This document shows positions 1-5,053 of a DNA stretch of 6,009 nucleotides, piece after piece (positions within the stretch are counted from its first letter, which is position 1; each line of letters starts with the position of its first letter). Where the stretch lies: the NCBI GenBank assembly GCA_031275955.1, contig JAISNZ010000038.1, forward strand, positions 1 to 6,009. Direction: 5' to 3'. This DNA comes from Desulfovibrio sp. (GTDB lineage Bacteria; Desulfobacterota; Desulfovibrionia; Desulfovibrionales; Desulfovibrionaceae). Under the pieces are notes generated by a model. It was not told the origin of the DNA and did not search any database. It worked only from the letters and a program-made list of their open reading frames with translations. Made by a program: the position numbers and the translations under genes.

Positions 1-1
1 C

Positions 2-979
2 ATCCGCGGCAATCACGTCGCCCGGGTGGAGGAAGGGAGGGCCGGCCCGGATGTTTTCGTGGCGGATGGACAAATCAAACCTGAAGCAAAGAGGAAAACG
101 ATTATGTCGAGCATGAAAAAACTGGCGAAGAAGCTCCTGATCAAAAGCGGCTTTGCCGCTGATGAGGCCGAGGTGGTAGAAGCCGCCGAAAAGCTGGTGG
201 AGGCCGTGGGCGAGGAAGTCGCGGAAAAGGCGTTGGAGCCGGGCGCTCCCAACTTCGACGAGGAAGCCGCAAAAATTCTTGCGGACACGGAACTTGACGA
301 CCCCGGCAAGATCGCCGCCCTCAAGGCTCTTGCCGAAGGAACGAAGGCTGAGGGGACTCCGGAAAAGAAAGCCGCTGACAATGACCCGGAAAATAAAGCG
401 ATGGACGACGAGCCGGAGAAAAAGCCGGAAGCGGCGGACGCCGCGGACTTTTCGCCGGAAGAGCTGGCCGAACTGATGAAGGGCGCGGGCCTTGACCCCT
501 CCGACGAAGTCGCGGGCAAAGCGTTTCTGGCCGGAATGAAGGCTGGCCAAGGGGCCAAAGACAACGAACCGGAGGCGGAGGATAACAACGCGCCGGGGAA
601 GAAGGCCGCGGACTCCGGCAAGGAGGAAAAGCCCCTTACCGCCCAGGACGCCGCGCTTATCCGCAAACAGGCCAAGCGGGAAGCCGCGAGCGAAACCAAG
701 GCGCACTTCCGCGGCCTTGCCGAGGCGGCCCGCTCCGTGCGCGGCTTGTGCGGCGAGCTGGACCCCCTGGCCTTTGATTCGGCGGAAGACATTTACCGGC
801 ACGCGCTGAAAAGTTCCGGGCGCGAGGTGACGACCCGGGACGCCGCCGCGCTCAGGGACATGGTCAAAATGGCCCTTGACGCCAAGGCGAACGCCAACAG
901 GGCGCATATCCCGCCTTTTGAATCCCGCAAAATAGACGGCCAGTTTTCCGGCCTGAACCGCATCAACATTCAGCAGTAA
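2..979 (+). CDS. DUF2213-type prohead protease/scaffold protein, 5' end missing
   Basis: The reading frame is open from the left edge (base 2), so the GTG at 26 is internal and only about 325 C-terminal residues are seen. The first visible residues, GNHVARVEEGRAGPDV, look like the conserved end of the DUF2213 phage domain, placed next to capsid genes and thought to act as prohead protease joined to scaffold. The rest looks like scaffold: helix-prone, Ala/Glu/Lys-rich, with two highly charged, probably disordered linkers (about visible residues 115-150 and 185-210) flanking a helical segment that starts SPEELAELMKGAG. The C-terminal part, ending in NRINIQQ, is again helical and may contact the capsid protein. 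The cement gene begins 12 bases after the stop. The family call rests on motif and position. Protease activity cannot be judged because the N-terminal domain lies outside the window. Confidence 0.75.
   Translation: MRGNHVARVEEGRAGPDVFVADGQIKPEAKRKTIMSSMKKLAKKLLIKSGFAADEAEVVEAAEKLVEAVGEEVAEKALEPGAPNFDEEAAKILADTELDDPGKIAALKALAEGTKAEGTPEKKAADNDPENKAMDDEPEKKPEAADAADFSPEELAELMKGAGLDPSDEVAGKAFLAGMKAGQGAKDNEPEAEDNNAPGKKAADSGKEEKPLTAQDAALIRKQAKREAASETKAHFRGLAEAARSVRGLCGELDPLAFDSAEDIYRHALKSSGREVTTRDAAALRDMVKMALDAKANANRAHIPPFESRKIDGQFSGLNRINIQQ
90..106 (+). promoter_or_regulatory. Candidate internal ribosome-binding site and ATG for a scaffold-only product
   Basis: AGAGGA at 90-95 lies 8 bases before an in-frame ATG at 104-106. 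It falls just after the DUF2213 motif and just before the charged scaffold part, whose first residues are MSSMKKLAKKLL. Starting here would give a 291-residue protein without the presumed protease domain. Nested scaffold starts inside protease genes are known in other phages, for example lambda C/Nu3. Here it is inferred from the spacing and from its place at a domain boundary. It might instead be a chance purine run. Confidence 0.4.
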
Positions 980-991
980 GGAGACTGGAAA

Positions 992-1462
992 ATGTCCCTG
1001 CAATCCCAGGTTTATCTCACGACGAATGCCGGCGTTCCCGGCATGAAAGCCGACGCCAACGAATTTGACTACTACCCCCAGAGCCTGGCCGCCGAAGGAG
1101 ATGTCCCTGTCGGGGCTTTCGTCTGGCCCGGCACGGCCCCGGGAAGCCAGGGCAAGAAGGCCGGAACCGGCGTTCCCCTTGGCCTCGTGGAGCGCAATAT
1201 CGTCTATCCCAACTATGACCCGCTGGAGGACGGCTCGGCGGTCGTCCCTGACGGTGAAACGCTGACCGTGGCCACAGCGGGCGCGTTTTACGCCGTTACG
1301 GGCACAGCCGCCACGGTGGGCCAGAAAGTGTTCGCCGTGCTGGCCGACGGATCGCTCAAGACCGCCGCCGCCGGGGCTACCGTTACCGGCGCGGTGGAAA
1401 CCGAGTGGAAGGTCATAACCGCCGGAGCCGCCGGTGAAACCATCATCATCAAACGGAGCTGA
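992..1462 (+). CDS. Phage structural cement (decoration) protein
   Basis: This 156-residue protein is probably a capsid decoration or cement protein that stabilises the outside of the head. It is rich in Gly, Ala, Thr and Val and looks almost wholly beta. It has the usual features of these small proteins: an N-terminal MSLQSQVYLTTNAGVPGM segment, a central GVPLGLVERNIVYPNYDPLEDG stretch (split about residues 61-82) followed by a VVPDGETLTVATAGAFYAVTG beta region, and a C-terminal end AGETIIIKRS. No signal peptide or membrane segment is seen. AAGGAG at 978-983 lies 8 bases before the ATG. The scaffold-then-cement-then-capsid order is the common one in this phage type and supports the role. The exact family (structural cement/DUF2190-like) is from memory of such proteins, not a search. 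Confidence 0.7.
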   Translation: MSLQSQVYLTTNAGVPGMKADANEFDYYPQSLAAEGDVPVGAFVWPGTAPGSQGKKAGTGVPLGLVERNIVYPNYDPLEDGSAVVPDGETLTVATAGAFYAVTGTAATVGQKVFAVLADGSLKTAAAGATVTGAVETEWKVITAGAAGETIIIKRS

Positions 1463-1466
1463 CGCC

Positions 1467-2477
1467 ATGATTGGTATTACTTTTGACCAAGCCGCCCAGT
1501 ACGGCTTCATCTTTCCCGGCGCCCGCGCCTGGATTGACAGGAGCAGGCTCAATCAGCTGGCTCAGGACGCGGCCCTGATCACCACCCCGAACACGGCGAT
1601 TCCCGTGGAATTGCTGGCCTATATCGATCCCAGGGTGATCGAGATTCTGACCGCTCCCCGCCGGGCGCGGGAAGTGTTTACGGAATCCAAAAAGGGCGAC
1701 TGGACGACCCCTTACGCCAAGTGGCGCGTGGATGAAATGGTCGGGCGCTCCCAGGCGTATTCCGACTTCGCCGACAACGGCGCGTCCGACGTGAACAGCA
1801 ACTGGAAATCCCGGCAGCAGTATGTCTTCCAGACCAATATCCAGTATGGCGACCTGGAAACGGCCATGAGCGGCGTCGCCCGCATCAACCTGGCCTCGGC
1901 CAAACAGGCGGCCGCCGCCACCGTGCTGGATATCGACGCCAACAGATTCTATCTGCTCGGCGTTGACGGCCGGGAAATCTACGGCGTCCTGAACGATCCC
2001 AATCTTCCCGTGGCCATCACTCCCCTTACGGGTACGGGCGGGCTGACCTGGAGCGTCAAGACCACCGTCGAAAAGTACAACGACATCCTGGCTCTGTTCG
2101 CGCGGTTGTCCAAACAGAGCGCCGGGCTGATCGACCACACTTCCCCCCTGTATCTGCTGCTTTCCCCGGAAATGGAAGTGCGGCTTGGCGCGGCCACGGA
2201 CTTCAACGTGTCGGTTCTGGACATGATCAACAAGTACTTTACCAGCATCAAGATTGTCTCCCTGCCGGAACTGTCCAGCGCAAGCTCGGGGCAGACCATG
2301 ATGCTGGTGGCCTCTGAAATCGCCGGACAACCCACGGCCGAACTCGGTTTTGGGGAAAAGATCCGGGCCGGGCGTATCGTGGCCGAACTCTCCTCCCTGA
2401 AACAAAAGTGGGTTTCTTCCACCTATGGCGGCATCGTGCTGCAGCCCTTCGCCTTTGCGACCATGCAGGGCATCTGA
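1467..2477 (+). CDS. Major capsid protein, DUF2184 type
   Basis: This 336-residue protein is the main shell subunit, presumably with an HK97-like fold. It matches my recollection of the DUF2184 major capsid family: YIDPRVIEILTAPRRAREVF (about residues 52-71), then the Lys/Trp-rich KKGDWTTPYAKWRVDEMVG, a GDLETAMSG segment that leads into a long Ala-rich helix ending near LDIDANRFYLLGV, and YGVLNDPNLP (172-181). The C-terminal part, ending in YGGIVLQPFAFATMQGI, is typical of a capsid beta domain. An in-frame ATG at 1434 would overlap the cement gene by 29 bases. I chose 1467 because GGAG at 1455-1458 is 8 bases upstream, the gap to the cement stop is then 4 bases, and the product starts with the expected MIGITFDQAAQYGF. 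No cleavable N-terminal scaffold domain is seen, which agrees with a separate scaffold upstream. Confidence 0.85.
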   Translation: MIGITFDQAAQYGFIFPGARAWIDRSRLNQLAQDAALITTPNTAIPVELLAYIDPRVIEILTAPRRAREVFTESKKGDWTTPYAKWRVDEMVGRSQAYSDFADNGASDVNSNWKSRQQYVFQTNIQYGDLETAMSGVARINLASAKQAAAATVLDIDANRFYLLGVDGREIYGVLNDPNLPVAITPLTGTGGLTWSVKTTVEKYNDILALFARLSKQSAGLIDHTSPLYLLLSPEMEVRLGAATDFNVSVLDMINKYFTSIKIVSLPELSSASSGQTMMLVASEIAGQPTAELGFGEKIRAGRIVAELSSLKQKWVSSTYGGIVLQPFAFATMQGI

Positions 2478-2485
2478 TCGCGGTC

Positions 2486-2513
2486 GCGGGCTTCTGGTCG
2501 GTCAGGAGCCCGC
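2486..2513 (+). other. Strong stem-loop directly after the capsid gene
   Basis: GCGGGCTTCTG (2486-2496) pairs with CAGGAGCCCGC (2503-2513) through 11 pairs, one of them G-U, around a 6-base loop. It begins 8 bases after the capsid stop. No T run follows on the plus strand: the next homopolymer is a run of seven A at 2521-2527. It therefore does not look like a true intrinsic terminator for the late transcript. On the minus strand the T run would come before the stem, so it is not a terminator there either. It may protect the 3' end of capsid mRNA or cause partial pausing. The role is inferred; the pairing is read directly. Confidence 0.6.
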
Positions 2514-2546
2514 AATCGCCGAAAAAAACACAAAGGAAGCTTCGAA

Positions 2547-2939
2547 ATGGCTGTGAAAAAAAGCGACAAAGAGAGCCAGGATTCCAAGGCGTCCGGCAGC
2601 GATCTGCTGACGGTTTCCTACAATTCTCCGCGCGGGATCGCTTTCCGCATCGGGGACAGGGAAATCTTGATCAACGGCAACGCTTCGCGCCTCGTGGGCA
2701 AAGAAAAGGGGATCATTCCCGTAGGCCGGTACGGGTATACCCGTATTGCCGCGGAGGACTGGGACGCCATCGAGAAGGCTTACGGCAGCATGGCTATCTT
2801 CCAAAAGGGCCTGATCTTCGCGGAGAAATCCAGGGAACGCGCCGAGGACAGGGCGGAAGAAATGGCCGGGACCAGACACGGGCTTGAGCCGGTGAACCCT
2901 GAAACCACCAACACCGAAGAGGCGAAGGCCGAGGCATAG
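2547..2939 (+). CDS. Small phage protein of unknown function, capsid-adjacent
   Basis: This 130-residue protein is not assigned to a named family. It has three parts: a Lys/Ser/Asp-rich N-terminal tail (residues 1-19), a compact probable beta core (about 20-72) holding LLTVSYNSPRGIAFRIGD, REILINGN and GIIPVGRYGYT followed by the helix-like EDWDAIEKAYG, and a charged, probably disordered C-terminal tail rich in Glu, Ala and Lys. There is no signal peptide or membrane segment. The start has an AAGGAA site at 2533-2538, 8 bases before the ATG. It sits between the capsid gene and a DUF4054 joining protein, so a small accessory head or connector protein is a fair inference. I have the impression that similar short proteins occupy this slot in related phages. 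The coding sequence contains a perfect 16-bp palindrome, listed separately. Confidence 0.7.
   Translation: MAVKKSDKESQDSKASGSDLLTVSYNSPRGIAFRIGDREILINGNASRLVGKEKGIIPVGRYGYTRIAAEDWDAIEKAYGSMAIFQKGLIFAEKSRERAEDRAEEMAGTRHGLEPVNPETTNTEEAKAEA
2730..2745 (+). repeat. Perfect 16-bp palindrome inside the small unknown gene
   Basis: TACGGGTATACCCGTA reads identically on both strands. It covers codons 62-66 (Tyr-Gly-Tyr-Thr-Arg) and the first base of codon 67. In RNA the stem can be extended outward by two G-U pairs and a C-G pair. It could be a protein-binding site or simply a product of codon choice; nothing nearby decides between these. Confidence 0.45.
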
Positions 2940-2942
2940 TAA

Positions 2943-3365
2943 ATGGCTGTCGTCATTTTCAGCCCTGAGGATTTCCGGCAGGATTTCCCCCAGTTCGCGG
3001 ACGAGGAGAAATACCCCGACAGGCGGCTCAGAACGGCGTTCAGCGCGGCGGCAACCCTGCTGGACAATACGGATGCGTCCCCAGTCCCGTATGACCCTGA
3101 GACGGGAATTCCGCTCCGGGAAACTCTGCTCTATTTTCTTGCTTGTCATATTTTGACTTTGTCCGGATGGGCCGAGGGCGGCCAGGCCGGCCCGATGTCC
3201 AGCGCGTCGGAGGGGAGCGTGTCGGTAAGCTTTGCCGTGCCGCAGGTGACGGACAAAAGCTATTATTTGCTCTCGCCCTGCGGTCAGACCTATTGGCGGA
3301 TGACCGCGCCTTACCGCTCGGGCGGGCGTTATTACCCGGTAAAGCATTTTCATCCGTGGGGATAA
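2943..3365 (+). CDS. DUF4054 head-tail joining protein
   Basis: This 140-residue protein resembles the DUF4054 family, found between capsid and tail genes and thought to act as an adaptor in the head-tail connector. Matching features are the N-terminal FSPEDFRQDFPQFADEEKYP (residues 6-25), a helix with RTAFSAAATLLDNTD, then LRETLLYFLACHILTL (59-73), and the family's Gly/Ser-rich GPMSSASEGSVSVSF loop (83-97) followed by YYLLSPCGQTYWRM. The hydrophobic stretch around 61-73 is part of a helical bundle and too short to be a membrane segment. The gene begins 3 bases after the preceding stop. Its Shine-Dalgarno is weak (GAGG at 2931-2934, inside the preceding gene), so translational coupling to that gene is likely. 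Confidence 0.75.
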   Translation: MAVVIFSPEDFRQDFPQFADEEKYPDRRLRTAFSAAATLLDNTDASPVPYDPETGIPLRETLLYFLACHILTLSGWAEGGQAGPMSSASEGSVSVSFAVPQVTDKSYYLLSPCGQTYWRMTAPYRSGGRYYPVKHFHPWG

Positions 3366-3371
3366 GCGCGA

Positions 3372-3384
3372 CAGGAGGCTCCTG
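3372..3384 (+). promoter_or_regulatory. Shine-Dalgarno buried in a palindrome before the collar gene
   Basis: The ribosome-binding site AGGAGG (3373-3378) is part of the perfect inverted repeat CAGGAG-G-CTCCTG, which ends immediately before the ATG at 3385. In RNA it can form a 5-pair stem with a 3-base loop that hides the site. Such a layout would make translation depend on ribosomes arriving from the gene upstream, which ends 19 bases before the ATG. The stem is short, so the effect may be weak. Confidence 0.45.
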
Positions 3385-3819
3385 ATGGTTCCCGGCCTCA
3401 ATCTCCATTCCCTCGCGCGCGGGGCGATCAGCGCCCTGCATCCGGAAGTTCCGGCCAGGCTCTATCAGAGCGCGGGGCAGGTCACGGGTGAGGACGGCGC
3501 GGTCAAAGGCGTGTACGCCCCCGGCGTCCCCGTCAGCGCCCAGATTCAGTCCGAGGGGCCGACGGCCCTGGCCCACGCGGATCGGGTGGGCAGGGAAGAG
3601 GTCAGCCGCAAGCTGTACCTCTTTTCCGAGCCAGGCAGGCGCGTGGCCGGGATCGTCCGGCCCCTGGCGCGGGGAGGCGACATGCTCCAACTGGAGGACG
3701 GGACCTGGTGGCTGGTGGAGGGCGTCATTGAGGATTTTACCCTCTCCGGCTGGGCCTGCGTGCGGGCCACGATGCAGGTCGGGGGGCCTGATTTCGGCGG
3801 AGGGGAGGATCAGCCGTGA
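3385..3819 (+). CDS. Phage collar/head-closure type protein
   Basis: This 144-residue protein resembles small proteins annotated as phage collar proteins in DUF4054/DUF3383 phages. They start with a Leu-His-Ser motif and a helix (here GLNLHSLARGAISALHP, about 4-20) followed by a beta-barrel-like body. Visible are a Thr-Gly-Glu-Asp-Gly turn, the APGVPVSAQIQSEGP strand pair, then LEDGTWWLVEGVIEDFTLSGW and CVRATMQVGGPDF near the C-terminus. This pattern (template strand, Trp-rich strand, closing strand) is typical of head-closure or connector proteins. A strong AGGAGG lies 6 bases before the ATG but within a palindrome. The last 10 bases overlap the 3' end of the convergent hicB gene, so the toxin-antitoxin insert begins exactly here. 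The function is by family resemblance and position. Confidence 0.65.
   Translation: MVPGLNLHSLARGAISALHPEVPARLYQSAGQVTGEDGAVKGVYAPGVPVSAQIQSEGPTALAHADRVGREEVSRKLYLFSEPGRRVAGIVRPLARGGDMLQLEDGTWWLVEGVIEDFTLSGWACVRATMQVGGPDFGGGEDQP
3804..3818 (+). other. Orphan ribosome-binding site and GTG start at the insert junction
   Basis: GGAGGA (3804-3809) stands 6 bases before a GTG at 3816-3818. This GTG overlaps the collar stop in the GTGA manner used for coupled genes. The frame it opens runs 206 codons to 4438, but entirely antisense to hicB and hicA, and its product has the low-complexity look of a shadow frame. The site may be the remnant start of a gene displaced by the toxin-antitoxin insert, or a chance match. 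Confidence 0.3.
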
Positions 3820-4193
3820 GTCAGGGACGAGCGGACCATATAGGCCGAGCGGGAAAGGCCCCGCGCTTTGGCCAGTTTGTCTATGGCGGCCAAGGCATGG
3901 CGGGGAACCGTTATGTTCACGCGCGCCGTGGCCTTTTCCAGAAAGGCCGTGTCCACATCCGCCAGAACGAGGATCCGCCCCGAGGCGTCAGGGGATTTCT
4001 GCGTATCCTCCAGAGAGCCCGGCAGGGGAAAAATTTCCGGGTCTTCCCCCTCCATCCACGTTTCCACCGCGTCCTGCACATCTGCCATCAGCTCGTCCAA
4101 GGTTTCGCCCATGGGATAACAACCGGTAAAATCGGGCAGCAAGCCGCCGTATCCGCTGCCCTCGCTTTTGTAGACAATCATGGGAAAACGCAT
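3810..4193 (-). CDS. hicB: HicB-type antitoxin with ribbon-helix-helix domain
   Basis: This protein (127 residues from the ATG) is the antitoxin that binds and blocks HicA and, as a complex, represses its own promoter. The N-terminal part (about 1-49) is the HicB partial RNase H-like fold: MRFPMIVYKSEGSGYGGLLP, then DFTGCYPMGETLDE and a helix ending in ETWMEG. A Pro/Asp-rich linker follows. The C-terminal part (about 89-122) reads ATARVNITVPRHALAAID followed by AKARGLSRSAYMVRSSL, a ribbon-helix-helix DNA-binding domain. The ATG at 4193 has GAGGTGA just upstream. A GTG at 4199 overlaps the hicA stop as GTGA, has GGAGAG 8 bases upstream, and is an alternative adding two residues. The 3' end overlaps the convergent collar gene by 10 bases. 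No terminator is seen after it. Confidence 0.9.
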   Translation of the reverse strand: MRFPMIVYKSEGSGYGGLLPDFTGCYPMGETLDELMADVQDAVETWMEGEDPEIFPLPGSLEDTQKSPDASGRILVLADVDTAFLEKATARVNITVPRHALAAIDKLAKARGLSRSAYMVRSSLTHG

Positions 4194-4195
4194 CT

Positions 4196-4378
4196 TCACC
4201 TCAACTTCTCTCCGAGTTGCTGTTCAATCTTTTTCAGCAGGTCAAGGTCAATCTCATGTGAACCTTTGCTCACAACTGTCCAGCGCCCGTCAGTATGCCG
4301 GAATTTGGCGTGCTTTTTGGTTCCGCTTTCCTCAAAACCGAGTTCCCGGAGTTTTCGGATGAGTTCCCGCGTGTTCAT
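4196..4378 (-). CDS. hicA: HicA-type toxin, mRNA interferase
   Basis: This 60-residue protein is the toxin of the pair. HicA proteins are small, dsRNA-binding-like ribonucleases that cut mRNA and stop translation when HicB is lost. Visible are the N-terminal helix NTRELIRKLRELGFEESGT, the key His in KKHAKFRHTDGR (H23, the expected catalytic position), the strand WTVVSKGSHEID and a C-terminal helix LDLLKKIEQQLGEKL. Length and order fit the family. I chose the ATG at 4378. An ATG at 4396 would add MCIFGF, but it lies inside the promoter-operator and has no ribosome-binding site. The 4378 start also lacks a Shine-Dalgarno, so translation may be weak or nearly leaderless. The gene is first in a hicA-hicB operon facing against the virion genes, and its base composition is lower in G+C than theirs. 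Confidence 0.9.
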   Translation of the reverse strand: MNTRELIRKLRELGFEESGTKKHAKFRHTDGRWTVVSKGSHEIDLDLLKKIEQQLGEKLR

Positions 4379-4385
4379 GAAACCA

Positions 4386-4408
4386 AAAATACACATTGTA
4401 TGTATTTT
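4386..4408. promoter_or_regulatory. Inverted-repeat operator overlapping the hicAB promoter
   Basis: AAAATACA (4386-4393) and TGTATTTT (4401-4408) form perfect 8-bp arms around the 7-base centre CATTGTA. The element touches the last base of the -35 box and covers the -10 box, the right place for repression. HicB here carries a ribbon-helix-helix domain, and such antitoxins usually bind short inverted repeats in their own promoter, so this is the likely autorepression site. The repeat is read directly; binding is inferred. Confidence 0.65.
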
Positions 4409-4413
4409 GTCAA
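4386..4413 (-). promoter_or_regulatory. Promoter of the hicA-hicB operon
   Basis: Read on the minus strand, a perfect -35 box TTGACA (4413-4408) is followed after 16 bases by TATTTT (4391-4386), a 4-of-6 match to the -10 box. Transcription would start near 4379, one or two bases before the hicA ATG. A second -10-like TACAAT (4400-4395) has no good -35 at the right distance. The promoter occupies the AT-rich gap between hicA and the neck terminator gene and points away from that gene. Confidence 0.6.
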
Positions 4414-4428
4414 GTACAGGAGCGAGGC

Positions 4429-4995
4429 ATGCCTGATCCCGTCCTTCCCCTGCCCGAGGCCGGGATCTACGCGGCTGTCCGGGCTTTTGTCCTGGCCTAT
4501 GCCCTGCCGGCCCTGGACCCGGCCAAGGTGATCCAGGGCTGGCAGAACCGGGCCTCCCTGCCGCCGGGCACGAACGACTATGCCGTGATCGGCGTTTCCG
4601 GCGACAGGCAGCGCGGCACGGCCGTGGAGGAATACGTCTGGAAACGGGAGGTCCCGGAAGAGACGGGCCGCCTTGCCGTCAGGGGACTGATCGAGGTCTT
4701 CGTCCGGGCGGACTTTTACGCCGGAGACGACACGGCCCGGCAACGGGCGCGCCGCCTGGCCCTGGTTACGCGCTCCAGCGCGGGCGTCCGGTTCTTCAAC
4801 GAGCGGGGCATGTCCGCCCTGTACGCGGACGACGTCCGGGATCTGTCCTTTGTGGACGAGTCCAAACAGTTCGTCCGGCGCTATTCCACAACCCTGCACC
4901 TGACCCTGGTCACGGGCCTCAGCCTGGAATGCGAGGCCTTTGAGGCGGCCCGCGTTTCCCGCCTGGAAAACGTGGACGCGCATCATAAACCATGA
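4429..4995 (+). CDS. Phage neck terminator protein, LIC_12616 type
   Basis: This 188-residue protein resembles the LIC_12616 phage family, now often called neck terminator proteins, which cap the tail tube and join it to the head. Family-like features are the N-terminal LPEAGIYAAVRAFVLAYALP (about 8-27), the Gln-Asn motif WQNRASLPPGTNDYAVIGV (about 38-56) and a mixed alpha/beta body with RGLIEVFVRADFYAGDD. The C-terminal half has RFFNERGMSALYADDVRDL and a long final strand, RRYSTTLHLTLVTGL. I chose the ATG at 4429 because AGGAG (4418-4422) is 6 bases upstream and the product begins like its relatives. An in-frame ATG at 4396 would add 11 residues from the hicAB promoter region. It lies just before a DUF3383 sheath gene, its usual neighbour. 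The -35 box of the hicAB promoter is 5 bases from its Shine-Dalgarno. Confidence 0.75.
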   Translation: MPDPVLPLPEAGIYAAVRAFVLAYALPALDPAKVIQGWQNRASLPPGTNDYAVIGVSGDRQRGTAVEEYVWKREVPEETGRLAVRGLIEVFVRADFYAGDDTARQRARRLALVTRSSAGVRFFNERGMSALYADDVRDLSFVDESKQFVRRYSTTLHLTLVTGLSLECEAFEAARVSRLENVDAHHKP

Positions 4996-5005
4996 GCCGG
5001 CCGCG

Positions 5006-5022
5006 CCGCGCAGGACGCGCGG
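5006..5022 (+). other. GC-rich stem-loop between neck terminator and sheath genes
   Basis: CCGCGC (5006-5011) pairs with GCGCGG (5017-5022) around the loop AGGAC. A second copy of CCGCGC at 5001-5006 offers an alternative pairing. It lies in the 58-base gap before the sheath gene and no T run follows, so it is not an intrinsic terminator. It may tune expression of the sheath gene. In such GC-rich DNA a 6-bp stem could also arise by chance. Confidence 0.35.
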
Positions 5023-5053
5023 ACCGAGCGTCATCTAAAAAGGAGCATAGGCA

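Noticed and set aside
26..28. GTG at 26 as the start of the first gene
   Set aside because: The same frame continues upstream to the window edge and encodes the conserved GNHVARVEEGRAGP motif across this codon, so it is internal.
13..792. Long minus-strand open frame (259 codons) opposite the scaffold gene
   Set aside because: The product is Ser/Ala low-complexity, as expected from the reverse of a GC-rich Ala/Glu/Lys gene. The plus strand has a recognisable family motif and a proper gene junction.
1449..2405. Minus-strand open frame of 318 codons opposite the capsid gene
   Set aside because: Its Gly/Arg/His-rich product has no recognisable domain, and the plus-strand frame is a clear DUF2184 capsid protein.
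2486..2527. Intrinsic terminator after the capsid gene
   Set aside because: The stem is strong, but an A run rather than a T run follows on the plus strand. On the minus strand the T run comes before the stem.
3816..4436. Plus-strand 206-codon frame through the toxin-antitoxin region as a real gene
   Set aside because: Although it has a good-looking start, its sequence is the antisense of hicB and hicA and looks like a shadow. Only its start signal is kept, as a possible scar.
4375..5034. Minus-strand 219-codon frame opposite the neck terminator gene
   Set aside because: Low-complexity shadow frame. The plus-strand gene has a ribosome-binding site and family features.
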